A stretch of 64,000 nt of DNA from Agelas oroides (GCA_949130485.1 OX422204.1:5332015-5396014); one strand, 5' to 3'; positions 55,601 to 64,000 are shown, numbered from the stretch's first letter. A program made the numbers and translations. Notes: generated from the sequence alone by a model not told the origin.

Positions 55601-55956
55601 TGCATGCTTCTTTCCAGCTTTTTGGTCACATCCATGCAACCGAAAAGCTGGGAAGAAGCCTGGGAACGAGGCTAGATAGTAATCAAGTGTATGCTAATGA
55701 TTTTCCCTTGGGAACGAGGCTAGATAGTATTAATAGTCAAGTGTATGCTAATGATTTTCCCTTCATTTTATATCTGTATCTTATCTGCATGCATATCAGA
55801 GCTGACCAAGGAGCTAGTGATTGCTACCATCCTGCATCAAAGAAGAAAGGCTGTGGTAGAAGATTGCGCCACCAGAGACATTTGTCTGACTCATACCTAG
55901 AATGTGGTGATGGTGTCCCAAGTCTCTCAGATATATGCCCTACTAGTCCATGTTAA
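37629..55956 (+). CDS. Death-domain / coiled-coil adaptor-like protein, 11 exons
   Basis: Exons: 37629-37804, 40270-40448, 40695-40744, 46185-46576, 47119-47209, 49254-49301, 49933-49995, 50490-50552, 50672-50790, 55126-55428 and 55800-55956. All have AG/GT sites and matching phases, total 1641 bases, 546 residues. Residues 10-112 form a death domain split over exons 1-2 (VVQLGLCLGIEYRDVYEI; LLQLWRYRSGQREATWWRLV). Residues 136-265 are Ser/Pro-rich and probably disordered. Exon 5 has a Cys cluster (CGSSVCCCASGCG) that could bind metal. Residues 297-490 are heptad-rich coiled coil (FQKLKELYHKEKERVHALKQ; LALLEEEKKGLLEWVEELGA). The tail is basic then acidic. Architecture recalls CARMA/CARD9-type adaptors, with a death domain instead of a CARD, so signalling scaffold is a fair inference. 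The 37602 upstream frame uses TTG, so ATG 37629 is chosen. Confidence 0.87.
38185..39475. repeat. Three copies of a 100-120 bp repeat
   Basis: GTGCATGCCTACTGAATCAT, GACCTGAGCAATCCGTGAAA and CAAGTTGATCTCGCC recur at about 38195-38280, 38309-38420 and 39368-39475. They flank the transposase remnant and may be subterminal repeats of that element. Confidence 0.7.
38870..39060 (-). pseudogene. Pogo/Tigger-type transposase remnant
   Basis: The minus strand reads HKLEIV, then LASEKVSQTELS, then STISKILSQKDELKSDAAEN, with stops between. This is the CENP-B-like helix-turn-helix start of pogo/Tigger transposases. A pogo-type right end (GGGCTCCACTG/TA) lies at about 39596-39608. It lies in intron 1 of the death-domain gene. 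Confidence 0.65.
39913..40060. repeat. 49-bp tandem repeat, 3 copies
   Basis: Unit ATGGTCACACCCATCCTTAG, TTCTGGGCATGACCATTGTG, TGGGGAAG. Confidence 0.95.
40546..40640. repeat. CTAT microsatellite
   Basis: (CTAT)n followed by CTCT and TA runs, 55 bp before the acceptor of exon 3 of the death-domain gene. Confidence 0.97.
41838..42466. repeat. 53-bp minisatellite, about 12 copies
   Basis: Unit GTTGGTGTTGAGAGCACATG, ACTGTCCTCTCTCCTATATA, CAAATACCCCACT. Units differ by small deletions (CTCTCT versus CTCT) and by ACGTG/ACATG. Intron 3 of the death-domain gene. Confidence 0.97.
42519..42645. repeat. 42-bp tandem repeat, 3 copies
   Basis: Unit TTCCTTAAAGTGGCTCAAGC, GAGTGCTTCTGATGTGGTAT. The last copy ends TGTTGATG. 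Confidence 0.9.
43163..43256. mobile_element. Eroded TAGYCTCG-type foldback
   Basis: TTGTCTCATTCCCAGGCCT at the left and GGGGATCAAGGCTA at the right, with CAGTTTTTGATTGCTTGC pairing with GGAAGCGATCAAACATTG. Flanks do not match. Confidence 0.55.
43260..44985. other. Intron sequence without a supported feature
   Basis: Part of intron 3 of the death-domain gene. Nothing with a domain or clear repeat boundary; a 20-base motif ACAATCTTCAAACGAAAGC recurs near 44490 and 44567. Confidence 0.4.
44990..45190 (+). repeat. Dispersed repeat, copy 2
   Basis: Collinear with 12100-12370. Its 3' end merges into the satellite at 45140-45790. Confidence 0.6.
45140..45790 (+). repeat. Higher-order satellite array
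   Basis: Core CCTGCCATCCGATGATTGCT + AACCTA repeated about 15 times. Two alternating linkers are seen: a long one (CTCTGCAGTGAGTGTCTGAT) and a short one (CTCACTATGAACAGA), giving units of about 60 and 40 bp. Confidence 0.95.
46700..46910. repeat. tRNA-derived repeat
   Basis: On the minus strand TAGCTCAGTGGTAGAGGCA (box A-like) near 46735-46760, preceded by GGTTGTCCAGTGG as at 19160. On the plus strand a box B-like GGGTTCAATGCC near 46880. Probably SINE remnants in intron 4 of the death-domain gene. Confidence 0.35.
47264..48225. mobile_element. 962-bp pogo-type non-autonomous element
   Basis: CAGTGGAACCTCTCTAATAT at the left and GAGGGGTTCCACTG at the right, TA on both sides (47262-47263 and 48226-48227). 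Internal GGTGTCCTTATTTCAGGGG repeats occur at both ends. It lies 55 bp after exon 5 of the death-domain gene. Confidence 0.8.
48703..49166. mobile_element. 464-bp pogo-type MITE
   Basis: CAGTGGAACCCTGCTATTCC at the left and AGAGGGGTTCCACTG at the right, TA-flanked. It ends 87 bp before exon 6 of the death-domain gene. Confidence 0.8.
49361..49847. mobile_element. 487-bp TA-flanked TIR element
   Basis: CCATAAATCTGGAAATTTAC at the left and AAATTTCCAGATCTATGG at the right, with TA on both sides. Subterminal TTTTCGTGG / CCACGAAAATA pairs. Intron 6 of the death-domain gene. Confidence 0.75.
50791..52511. other. Intron sequence without a supported feature
   Basis: Start of intron 9 of the death-domain gene. 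The overlapping frames at 51476-51704 have no recognisable domain. Confidence 0.4.
52512..52682 (+). CDS. Small acidic ORF, unknown
   Basis: ATG to TAG, 56 residues: MSETASCVNLNQADDVHLEL, then SPKRVRTSADDPGSDSSSSG. A KRVR cluster followed by an acidic Ser-rich tail resembles short nuclear or transposon-encoded peptides. Chance occurrence in an intron cannot be excluded. Confidence 0.25.
   Translation: MSETASCVNLNQADDVHLELLLTNQHCEPSPKRVRTSADDPGSDSSSSGDELQLSL
53137..53357. mobile_element. 221-bp TA-flanked MITE
   Basis: TGTGGCAGTCCCAGGTAGAA at the left and TTCTACCCGGGACTCCCACA at the right; pairing continues through GAACATTATTC. TA on both sides. A single related end (TGTGGCAGTCCCGGGTAGAA) occurs at 9926-9946. 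Confidence 0.85.
53360..55125. other. Intron sequence without a supported feature
   Basis: Remainder of intron 9 of the death-domain gene. AT-rich; no domain-bearing frame. Confidence 0.4.
55660..55765. repeat. Direct duplication of about 50 bp
   Basis: GGGAACGAGGCTAGATAGTA plus TCAAGTGTATGCTAATGATT occurs twice. The first copy begins with a TAGCCTCG-type element end (55605-55675), so the duplication followed that insertion. Confidence 0.8.
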
Positions 55957-56756
55957 TGGAGGGGAGGGTAGGTGTTAAGCAACCGATTATGTCTGTCTGT
56001 CTGTCTGTCACTTAGTCAACAAATGGGTGATTAAGGATTTAGATGGCTTTATTATTACTATACATGACAGTTACAATGGTATTTGAGTGCATAATATTAT
56101 ACCTGAAATCTCTGTATCAACTTCATTCCTACTTCATCTGGATATGAGACTACAATTAAAACTGGTCACACTCGTCCTGATACTACCATTTGTCACATAT
56201 GTAACTAGCTGTATTCATTTTCAAGGTGTAGTTTCGATGTAAACTACCAGTATGTTGACAAAAAGTTAAGGCACAAATGTAACAAGCACAGTCTGCAGGG
56301 GGAATACAGGGTGGGAGGGAAGAACATGAATTTCACTTCTGGATATTGATTTAGTAGACATTCATCGGCATTTTCTGCACTATTTGTCCACTGGAGTTAA
56401 CAGCTTAACATTAGTTGTTACTCAGAGTGCCTACTTCACCTTCCCCGTTTACACGGTATTACACCTACCGGAAATGTACTGGAAGCTCCTGAGTTAAGAA
56501 TACACACACTCTCTCTCTCTCTCATAATAACACCTTCATTGAATTCCACATACATGGTACAATGAGGGGATGGCATAGTCCAATGCAAATGTCTAAGTAC
56601 ATGACAACTGTACTGCACAAACAATTGGGGAGGTAGAGCAGAGCAGTGTTTGCAGACTTGGCCAGCCCTGCCCACTTCTTCAAGTATCTTACGTACAGCT
56701 TATACTGTGACTTTATGAATGTCTCTGAAATTAACATGTGGCACATCCATAACTGA
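55957..56756. other. Intergenic stretch without a supported gene
   Basis: Between the death-domain gene and the copia element. Short TCTG and CTCT microsatellites only; the two overlapping minus-strand frames near 56436-56746 lack domains. Confidence 0.45.
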
Positions 56757-56761
56757 AGAAG

Positions 56762-56953
56762 TGTTGAATATGCTAATGTACGAACGTGGACACTTGACAG
56801 AATGTTCTAGAACTACATATATCTGTATGATTATCATGTTTCTCTATTTATTCGTATGATGCTCCACGTGCTGTTATGCAATCGATTAATCACAGTCACT
56901 GTCTCTGTTAGTTCAACTAGAGTCTATCGCTACAGTTATTTGACTCTGCAACA
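56762..56953 (+). repeat. 5' LTR
   Basis: Begins TGTTGAATATGC and ends CTCTGCAACA (TG...CA). Differs from the 3' LTR at three bases. Confidence 0.97.
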
Positions 56954-56969
56954 GGTTATGGGCCCAGCA
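56954..56969 (+). promoter_or_regulatory. Primer-binding site for half-tRNA-iMet
   Basis: GGTTATGGGCCCAGCA directly follows the LTR. It is complementary to the anticodon stem-loop region of initiator tRNA-Met (..GCTGGGCCCATAACC..), not to the tRNA 3' end. Drosophila copia is known to prime with such a 5' tRNA-iMet fragment. Confidence 0.85.
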
Positions 56970-57001
56970 GCTCTAGTTTTTGAACTTGACTAGTTGAGAG
57001 A

Positions 57002-58120
57002 ATGGCGAGCGAAGCGAAAACGGTGACCGTTCAACCTCTGAATGGGTCTAACTACCCCACGTGGAAAATTCAGTGTCAAATGGCACTGATGAAAGACGGG
57101 CTATGGAACGTAGTGAATGGTACGGAGACGGCCCCAGCGGCAGAAGGAGCAGGAGCTGCCGACAGGCGTGCGAAGTTTATGGCAAAAAGGGATCGTGCTC
57201 TAGCCATTATTGTCCTGTCCGTTGAGCCATCACTGTTGTACTTACTTGGAAGCCCTGAAGACCCAGTGGAGGTTTGGAGAAAGATTGCAGACCAGTTCCA
57301 GAAGAAGACCTGGGCTAACAAGCTGGAACTGAGACGTAAGCTGTACTCCCTAAGACTAAAGGATGGAGACTCGGTTCATGCTCACATAAAAGCAATGACA
57401 GAGGTGTTTGATGCTCTGTCTGTGATCAGTGATCCCATATCTGAGGAGGATCGAGTGGTGTATCTGTTGGCTAGTCTCCCCGAATCCTATAGTATGCTTG
57501 TAACAGCTCTAGAGGCGAACGCTGAGGTGCCTAAGATGGAACTTGTGACCGAGAGGCTGCTTCACGAAGAACGCAAGCTAAAAGACAGGGAAGAAGCTGG
57601 TAGAAGCGAGAAGGCCATGACTGCCAGCCACAAGTACGAGAAGAAGGGCCCAAAGTGCTATAACTGTGGTAAATTCGGCCACATCAAGAGGAACTGCAGA
57701 GCTCCATTGAAGACCGAGGGTGATTCCAGTACCAAGCAGAAGGCTCACACAGCCAAAGTGGAGTCTGACGATGAGAGTGTTGGACTGGTCGTACAGCATG
57801 CGATGTCAAGTCACACGAAGACTGATTCCTGGATCGTAGACTCTGGCGCTACATGCCACATGTGTAACAGCCGCTCAAACTTTGTGGAGTACAAGAGTCT
57901 GGACACACCGTTGAAGGTGAAGTTAGGTGACGGTTATGCAGTCGATGCTGTCGGTCGTGGAGTCGTGGTACTGAGGAGTAAACTACCCAGTGGCAGAAGT
58001 AAGAGGTGTAAGTTGCGTGATGTTCTGCACGTACCAAGTCTGTCGTACAACCTGTTTAGCGCGTCAGTCGCTGCAGACCGGGAGAAGACAGTGCGTTTTG
58101 GACAGCCAAATTCTCGATGA
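57002..58120 (+). pseudogene. copia gag and protease region
   Basis: ATG 57002 opens MASEAKTVTVQPLNGSNYPT, a typical copia Gag start, followed by the capsid-like region (LSVEPSLLYLLGS; YLLASLPESYSML). A zinc knuckle CYNCGKFGHIKRNC is at about residues 218-231. The aspartic protease active site WIVDSGATCHMC follows near residue 278. The frame then ends at 58120 because of an indel near 58095-58105, where the pol frame continues. Copia normally makes one Gag-Pol polyprotein, so the break is a lesion rather than a programmed shift. Confidence 0.92.
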
Positions 58121-59694
58121 CAAGAAGCTTGTGGCCGTGGGTACCAAAGTCGGAGAACTCTACTACCTCGACTGCCATACGATCGGTGTGTACTCTCATT
58201 CAGCCGTGACTCGAGTCGGATCCAAAGAAGACAATTGGCATCGAAGGTATGGACATTTGGGTGTCAAGAATCTGCAGACCCTGGCCAAAAATGAACTCGT
58301 GCGTGGTTTCGATTACAATCCTTCCAAGGAGATTAGTTTCTGTCAAGCGTGTGTCGAAGGAAAGCTGCACAAGAGTTCATTTCCTACCACCGGAGGAAAG
58401 AGAGCCGAGGAACCACTTGGGCTTGTTCATAGCGATGTCTGTGGAAAAATCTCTACGCCATCTTTGAGTGGTGGTCTCTACTTTCTTACCTTCATTGATG
58501 ATGCCACTCGCTACGTCTGGATGTACGTCCTCAAGAGCAAGGACCAAGTGTTCGAGAAGTTTCTTGAGTGGAAGGCACAAGTGGAAAACTCCTCCGGTCA
58601 AAAGCTGAAAACCCTCCGTACGGACAACGGGGGTGAGTATACCTCCAAAGAGTTTACAGCCTATCTGAAGAAGGAAGGAGTGCGTCATGAGTTAACTGTG
58701 CCTAAGACTCCCCAACAGAACGGTGTGGCAGAACGAATGAACAGAACGTTAGTTGAGACTGTGCGTTCAATGTTGTCCGATGCCAAGCTGCCAAGGAAAT
58801 TCTGGGCTGAAACGCTCTCCACAGCTGTATACCTTCGAAATCGTAGCCCTACAATAGCAATCCAAGGAAAGACACCCCTTGAGGCCTGGACGAAAGAGAA
58901 GCCTGATGTTGGTCACCTCAAAGCTTTTGGCTGTCTGTGTTTTGCACATGTTGCTAAGGACGAACGACAGAAATTTGACGCTAAGGCAAAGAGGTGCATC
59001 ATGCTGGGCTATGGTACTCAAACCAAAGCATACCGACTGTATGACATTGAGCGAGCAAGAGTCTTCTACAGTCGTGATGTCGTCTTTGATGAGACAAGGA
59101 ATGGTGTTGAGAAGGAGCTTGAAAGCAAGGAGTCCGACAAGCCATGTGTTCAATTTGAGCACTCAATTGATAATGACACTGAGAGTTCCCCGGAAGACGA
59201 GGAACAAGCGCCTTCACAAGACTCTGAGCAAACCTTGAGACGATCCTCGAGACGGAGAAGAGAACCTGAGTACTATAGCCATGGAGTATCAATCGCTGAT
59301 ATCTCCGATGACCCAACTACCCTAAAGGAAGCACTGAGCAGCCCTGATAAGTCGAAGTGGGTAGATGCTATGGAGAAAGAAATGGAATCCCTATGCACAA
59401 ACAAGGTCTGGGATTTGGTCGAGTTACCCAAGGACAGAAAAACTGTGGGAAGTAAGTGGGTGTTCAAAACTAAGAGAAGTGCTGATGGCACAGTTGAACG
59501 ACACAAGGCTCGTCTGGTAGCCCAAGGGTACACCCAACAGTACGGCCAAGACTATGACGAGACTTTCTCTCCTGTGGTCAGGTTTGAATCCCTAAGAACT
59601 GTGATGGCACTTTCAGTACAAAACGGTTTGAAGTTGCATCAAATGGATGTGACCACTGCATTCTTGAACGGAGAGCTCAAAGAGGAGGTGTATA
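58100..59694 (+). pseudogene. copia integrase and first part of reverse transcriptase
   Basis: Reads through the integrase zinc-binding region (WHRRYGHLG, then CQACVEGK) and the catalytic core: HSDVCG, RTDNGGEY and NGVAERMNRT supply the D, D and E residues. A Ser/Glu-rich linker leads to the RT (VGSKWVFKTKRSADGTVERH, then LHQMDVTTAFLNGEL). The frame is cut at 59694 by the 711-bp insertion, upstream of the catalytic YVDD box. The frame upstream of 58100 belongs to the gag-protease frame. Confidence 0.93.
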
Positions 59695-60405
59695 CTCAGG
59701 TGTGTTAAGGACTGGGTCAGAAAAGGGCCCTCATTAAGATATGCGAAGATATTGTTTTGTGAATAACTCCACTTCAATACCCAAGATAGGTTATTTGATC
59801 TCCCTATTATTTAAATCTCCCGGTTCTAATATGGCCCCACCCACTTTTGGGATCACGTGATCTATTGTCTTTGGAATTGGGTCGCTAGACGCGTTTGCTG
59901 AAAGGCGGTTATTGTACAGACTAGCAATGGCTTTCGTACTTGCACGCAGAAGAGATCTCGTGGTGACCTAATCTGCCATAGCTGTGGAAGTGATTTCATG
60001 CTACCGCCTCTGAGAAAAACGCGTAATTCTAATTAATGCACACCACGAAAAACAGCATTTTTGCTCATAGCTCGGAAGCGGTGGTAACAAATAACTTCCA
60101 CAGCTAATACATGTTACCTAGGCTTACTTAGTTTTGTAAAAACGTGGTACAGTTGGAAACAATTGCGGTTTAAATAACCGCCTTTTGCGTTTTATACTTC
60201 CCGACGTGGATCGGAGATGAAGCCATATTCCAGCAATAAGCAGGTGGGCGTGGCCAAAATTTTACCACATAATAGAGAAGAGGTGTGGTGATATACCAAA
60301 ACAGTTTCCACTCTTGCAGCAACTTTGGACACTGATATATATCACTTCAAATACTGCACAAATTTAGCTCTGCTAACTCTGGTCCCAGTCCTTAACTCAC
60401 CTGAG
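59695..60405. mobile_element. 711-bp TA-flanked insertion in copia RT
   Basis: TIRs CTCAGGTGTGTTAAGGACTG and (inverted) CTCAGGTGAGTTAAGGACTG, 22 of 24 matching. TA at 59693-59694 and 60406-60407. Removing the insert with one TA makes the two RT halves continuous in one frame, so the insertion point is exact. No transposase. The superfamily is probably Tc1/mariner-like by its TA target. Confidence 0.92.
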
Positions 60406-60406
60406 T

Positions 60407-61585
60407 ATGCGACAACCTGAGGGTTACACTGTCAAAGGCAAGGAGAATCTAGTATGCCGTCTTGAGAAAAGCATTTACGGCTTAAAACAAAGGTCAAGGT
60501 GCTGGAATTCAGCCTTAGACACTCACCTGAAGAAGATGGGGTTCGTACAATCGGCCGGAGACCCGTGTCTCTATATGTCCTCAGAAGGAGAAATGTTCCT
60601 GATTGCCGTGTATGTGGATGACATACTTTTAGCTGGAGAGAGTGACAAGAGGATGGCCAAAGTCAAACAAGCTCTCTCACAACAATTTCAAGTGAAGGAC
60701 ATGGGAGAATTACATTACTTCCTTGGTATGAGAGTCATTCAAGATCCAAGCACAGGAAGTGTGTGGATTGGCCAGCAGTCATACACAGAGAATATGCTGA
60801 GAAGATTTGGTATGGAGAATTCCAAGCCAATTCGAACCCCTGTGGATACCAGCACTAAGCTAGTGAAAGCGAAGGATGAAGACACCTGTGTAGACCAACA
60901 GCTTTATCAGTCTGCTGTGGGAAGCCTCCTTTACCTCTCCATTGCCACAAGACCCGATATTGCCTACGCTATAAGTAATGTGGCTAAGTTTTGTGCTAAG
61001 CCAACAAAGCAACATTGGGTTGCAGTCAAACGAATCTTACGCTATCTGAGAGGAACTCACACTTTTGGACTCCTCTACACTAAACAAGTCACCAAGAATT
61101 GTGTGGGATTCTCAGACGCTGACTGGGGTGGTGACTTGGATGATTGCAAATCCACTTCCGGATACATGTTCCAAGTTGGTGGAACGGTCATAAGCTGGAG
61201 AAGTAAAAAGCAAACGTGTGTGGCACTATCAACAGCTGAGGCTGAATACGTTGCTCTTGCCAGTGCAGCTCAAGAGTCGCTCTGGTTACAACAACTTATC
61301 TCAGATCTAACCAAGCAACCTGTGAAGCAAATGGTCATCTTTGAGGATAATCAATCGACAATAAGCATGGCAAGGAATCCTCAGTTCCACGGTCGCTCCA
61401 AACATATTGCTCTCAAGTATCATTTTATCAGAGATCAAGTGAGTGATGGAAAGATTGACTTAAAGTACTGCAACACAAGTGACATGGTCGCTGACATCAT
61501 GACCAAAGGACTAAGTGGTGAACAGTTTGAGAAACTGAGACTTATGGCCGGAGTGGCACCAATGATCGAACATCCTGACAAGTGA
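60407..61585 (+). pseudogene. copia reverse transcriptase (second part) and RNase H
   Basis: Contains the RT catalytic box (IAVYVDDILLAGE), SIYGLKQ, GELHYFLGM and TRPDIAYAI. RNase H follows with GFSDADWGGD, LSTAEAEYVAL and EDNQSTISM supplying the acidic residues. It ends at 61585, 7 bases before the 3' LTR; the AGTGAGAAGGAG tract between serves as the polypurine tract. This half is itself uninterrupted. Confidence 0.95.
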
Positions 61586-61592
61586 GAAGGAG

Positions 61593-61784
61593 TGTTGAAT
61601 ATGCTAATGTACGAACGTGGACACTTGACAGAATGTTCTAGAACTACATATATCTGTACGATTATCATGTTTCTCTATTTATTCGTATGATGCTCCACGT
61701 GCTGTTATGCAATCGATTAATCACAGTCACTGTCTCTGTTAGTTCAACTAGACTCTATCACTACAGTTATTTGACTCTGCAACA
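61593..61784 (+). repeat. 3' LTR
   Basis: 192 bp, TGTTGAATATGC...CTCTGCAACA, followed by the duplicated AGAAG. Confidence 0.97.
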
Positions 61785-61789
61785 AGAAG

Positions 61790-62740
61790 TAGGGCACTCC
61801 GTTCATTGGTCCTCAAGAACATGATTAGTGGTGTCATGTTTGTTCTGTGGTAGCACTGGATGGATTGGGTTGACTTGACAAATGTAACCAGGAGGTGGCA
61901 CAGATCAGGTGACAGCTACATGTACATGTAGGTGCATGTTGTTGAGTTTTGTTTGGATGTATTGCTTTTGTGGCAATGCCTGTGGTAGAAATATCTTCCC
62001 AAGGCTTTATTTAAGGTGGCACGGTCGTCCCTCGGCGGAGGTGAACGAAAACATAAACTTGGGTTACAGTCAGGACCAGGGTTACTCCTAGTTTCAGGGT
62101 TAGGGTTTGGTTTAGGGCAATCTTGCTTTGCCTAATTTTAAAAAGGGTTTTAGTAGCTCATTAATATATTCATGAACCCAAAATTGCCACTCGATGGACG
62201 CATCTACACGCTCACTGTAGGTAGCGTCCCAACCACCAATGTATCTCAAATCAATCTATGCCAGCTTTTGTTCAAAGCTACTCTCAAAGTCAGGCTAGAC
62301 TCATGTTTGTCACTACTCTTGGAATGGACAACTTTGACTGCACCAAAATGAATGCACATTTCGAAAAATTCACAGCTTGTCTACGGGAGGGGCTCATTCA
62401 CGAGTGGAAGCAAGCATTACTAGCCCCACCTCTCCCCCTTATGTCGCTAAACAACTCACGGCTCTGTTCCACACACAGCCACCGTTCAGCTCCCTTGTCT
62501 GTCAGACTGTAGCACAAACGATAAATTGCGTATTCTAGTTAAAGCCCAGCCCAGCACTCGAAGCACCTGACCACGGTCACCAACTAGACTAGGCATACGG
62601 CCGCGAGACCTGGGCCTACTCAACAAATACAGTCTTGGCCACTGTGGCCTTTCTGCTGCTTCTAGACACAAGCTTGCTTTCACAAGCAGGCATCACGCAC
62701 TACTCACAGCTACTGACACTACAGCACTCTACTAAACTCC

Positions 62741-62779
<39 letters not shown>

Positions 62780-63162
62780 TCGATCTAAGCTTATCTTCAA
62801 AGTTCCGAGCACCACATGAAGGGTGCCGCCAGGCCACATCTTAACTAACTTAATTATAAACTGATTATTGGATGGCAATGCCGACAGGAAATGGGGAAAA
62901 TCCCCAATTTTACGGACCGTGAACGGTTTGAGACTCCCAAAACGGAATGTGCGCTAAAATTTTAACAAGACAAAGAAGACTATCAACTTGGATTCCAGGT
63001 TTGTTGACCTTGAAAATACAGGGTACCGTGCCACCTTAAGATGCTACACATAACTTATTCAACATGTCACATTTGTCAAGTCAACCCAATCCAGTGCTAC
63101 CACAGAACAAACACGACACCACTAATCATATTCTTGAGGACCAATGAACGGAATGTTGCCTA
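61790..63162. mobile_element. Inverted-repeat element enclosing a TTAA element
   Basis: Arms of about 95 bp at 61790-61887 and 63068-63162 (CGTTCATTGGTCCTCAAGAA; GGATTGGGTTGACTTGACAA) are inverted copies. The TTAA-flanked element at 62015-63035 sits between them. The left arm starts right after the copia target duplication. Confidence 0.7.
62015..63035. mobile_element. 1.0-kb TTAA-flanked element, copy 1
   Basis: TIRs GGTGGCACGGT / ACCGTGCCACC with TTAA on both sides (62011-62014 and 63036-63039), as in piggyBac or Kolobok insertions. It contains a T32 run near 62747 and TTAGGG-like stretches, but no transposase; the 84-codon frame at 62258-62512 has no domain. Confidence 0.8.
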
Positions 63163-63199
63163 GGGGTGCCACACAGAGCTAGCTAAATTCAACCTATTA

Positions 63200-63630
63200 A
63201 TATGCACGGGGGGAGAGATTGCCTGACTTCCACCCGGAATTACACGCCTTTAATGAGATTCATTGATCTCAATTCGGACATTAACAACATCCACAAGTAT
63301 CCACAGAGGGTTAATGAGATTCATAGCCCTGTTCTGTTCGGGTTTGGGTCCACGAAAGGCTTAGGTCATACTCATGAATATTCAACATCATTTACCCATT
63401 CCTTTCAACCCCAAGCCAAGCTGCCAATGCTTCAACAGAAGTTCAATAATGAGGTTCATGAGAGTCAACATACTCTAACCCTCCCATTGGACAGTTGACT
63501 GAACCCAGGGTTGTTCATGGGTAATGCTGAGGTCTAGTTAAAGCCAACTCATTAATATTCATGAGGTGGACAGAAACACCCCAGATTGTAGAGCTCTGTC
63601 GGGCTTTAATTAGATTCATAGGCTCAATTA
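63200..63630. repeat. Low-complexity TTAATGAGATTCAT repeats
   Basis: AATGAGATTCAT recurs near 63252 and 63313 with relatives (AATGAGGTTCATGAG, ATTAATATTCATGAGG). The 98-codon frame through it has no domain. Confidence 0.5.
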
Positions 63631-63720
63631 GGGTAAGGGGGGTTCGGGTTAATGAGATTAGGGTTAGGGATTTTAGGGTTAAGGCAAACTAGGGTTAGGG
63701 CTAGGGCTAGGCTTAGGGTT
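63631..63720. repeat. Telomere-like degenerate TTAGGG tract
   Basis: TTAGGGTTAGGGATTTTAGG and CTAGGGTTAGGGCTAGGGCT. Degenerate and internal, so an interstitial tract rather than a chromosome end. Confidence 0.6.
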
Positions 63721-63724
63721 TTAA

Positions 63725-64000
63725 GGTGGCACGGTCGTCCCTCGGCGGAGGTGAACGAAAACATAAACTTGGGTTACAGTCAGGACCAGGGTTACTCCTA
63801 GTTTCAGGGTTAGGGTTTGGTTTAGGGCAATCTTGCTTTGCCTAATTTTAAAAAGGGTTTTAGTAGCTCATTAATATATTCATGAACCCAAAATTGCCAC
63901 TCGATGGACGCATCTACACGCTCACTGTAGGTAGCGTCCCAACCACCAATGTATCTCAAATCAATCTATGCCAGCTTTTGTTCAAAGCTACTCTCAAAGT
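63725..64000. mobile_element. TTAA-flanked element, copy 2 (cut by window end)
   Basis: Bases 63721-64000 are identical to 62011-62290 over all 280 positions. Either a very recent transposition or an assembly duplication. Confidence 0.8.

Larger units (their letters stand above)
56762..61784 (+). mobile_element. Full-length Ty1/copia LTR retrotransposon (broken)
   Basis: Two 192-bp LTRs, a 5-bp duplication AGAAG (56757-56761 and 61785-61789), a primer-binding site, a purine-rich tract before the 3' LTR, and gag-pro-int-RT-RNase H in the copia order. The LTRs differ at 3 positions, so insertion is fairly recent. One frameshift and one 711-bp insertion inactivate it. It lies downstream of the death-domain gene on the same strand. 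Confidence 0.97.

Noticed and set aside
58100-58120. Programmed frameshift between copia gag and pol
   Set aside because: Copia elements normally encode one continuous Gag-Pol frame, and no slippery site plus structure is evident. A mutation is simpler.
63631-63720. Chromosome end or telomere
   Set aside because: TTAGGG units are degenerate, short and followed by more than 280 bp of transposon.

Overview
The window is animal nuclear DNA, most likely from a sponge (demosponge). Spliced genes have small introns-and-exons structure with standard GT-AG sites. Gene families seen are typical of poriferan genomes: death-domain adaptors, a 2A-type leader peptide, a beta-helix polytopic receptor, a HIRAN-domain ORF and a 20-residue tandem-repeat basic protein. 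The genus is inference; no ribosomal or mitochondrial marker is present. One 200-base assembly gap lies at 18777-18976.

Layout. 1-2.0 kb: minus-strand death-domain gene running off the left edge (exons 62-1002, 1187-1477, 1525-1572, 1608-1658, 1835-1965, all phase-compatible). 2.2-13.2 kb: mostly transposon debris, namely a 600-bp TIR element, a broken reverse-transcriptase element (3737-5597), a TTA-flanked element with a broken PHD-finger ORF, a minus-strand ORF with a 2A ribosome-skipping motif (7875-8345), and a 1.6-kb element with a perfect 9-bp target duplication. 13.2-17.2 kb: decayed beta-helix/multipass receptor gene plus a second N-terminal fragment. 18.5-37.5 kb: a three-exon, 389-residue aldose-1-epimerase-like gene on the minus strand (exons 37265-37496, 29910-30091, 20239-20994). 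Its two large introns hold dozens of MITEs, foldbacks and satellites, an intact HIRAN ORF and a 2.8-kb foldback with arrays of a perfect palindrome. 37.6-56.0 kb: an 11-exon plus-strand gene for a 546-residue death-domain/coiled-coil protein, head-to-head with the epimerase gene (132 bp between start codons). 56.8-61.8 kb: a full-length Ty1/copia element with 192-bp LTRs and a 5-bp target duplication, broken by a frameshift and by a 711-bp TA-flanked insertion. 61.8-64.0 kb: nested inverted repeats, two TTAA-flanked elements and telomere-like DNA.

Two themes stand out. First, two separate death-domain genes, plus a 2A leader ORF of a type known from sponge and sea-urchin innate-immune proteins, suggest an immune or cell-death neighbourhood. 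Second, at least five insertions share termini like TAGYCTCG...CGAGRCTA and make 9-bp duplications. Some carry coding exon fragments, and one is proved by an empty site in the opposite arm of the large foldback. This looks like an active-in-the-past Mutator-like foldback system with gene-fragment capture.
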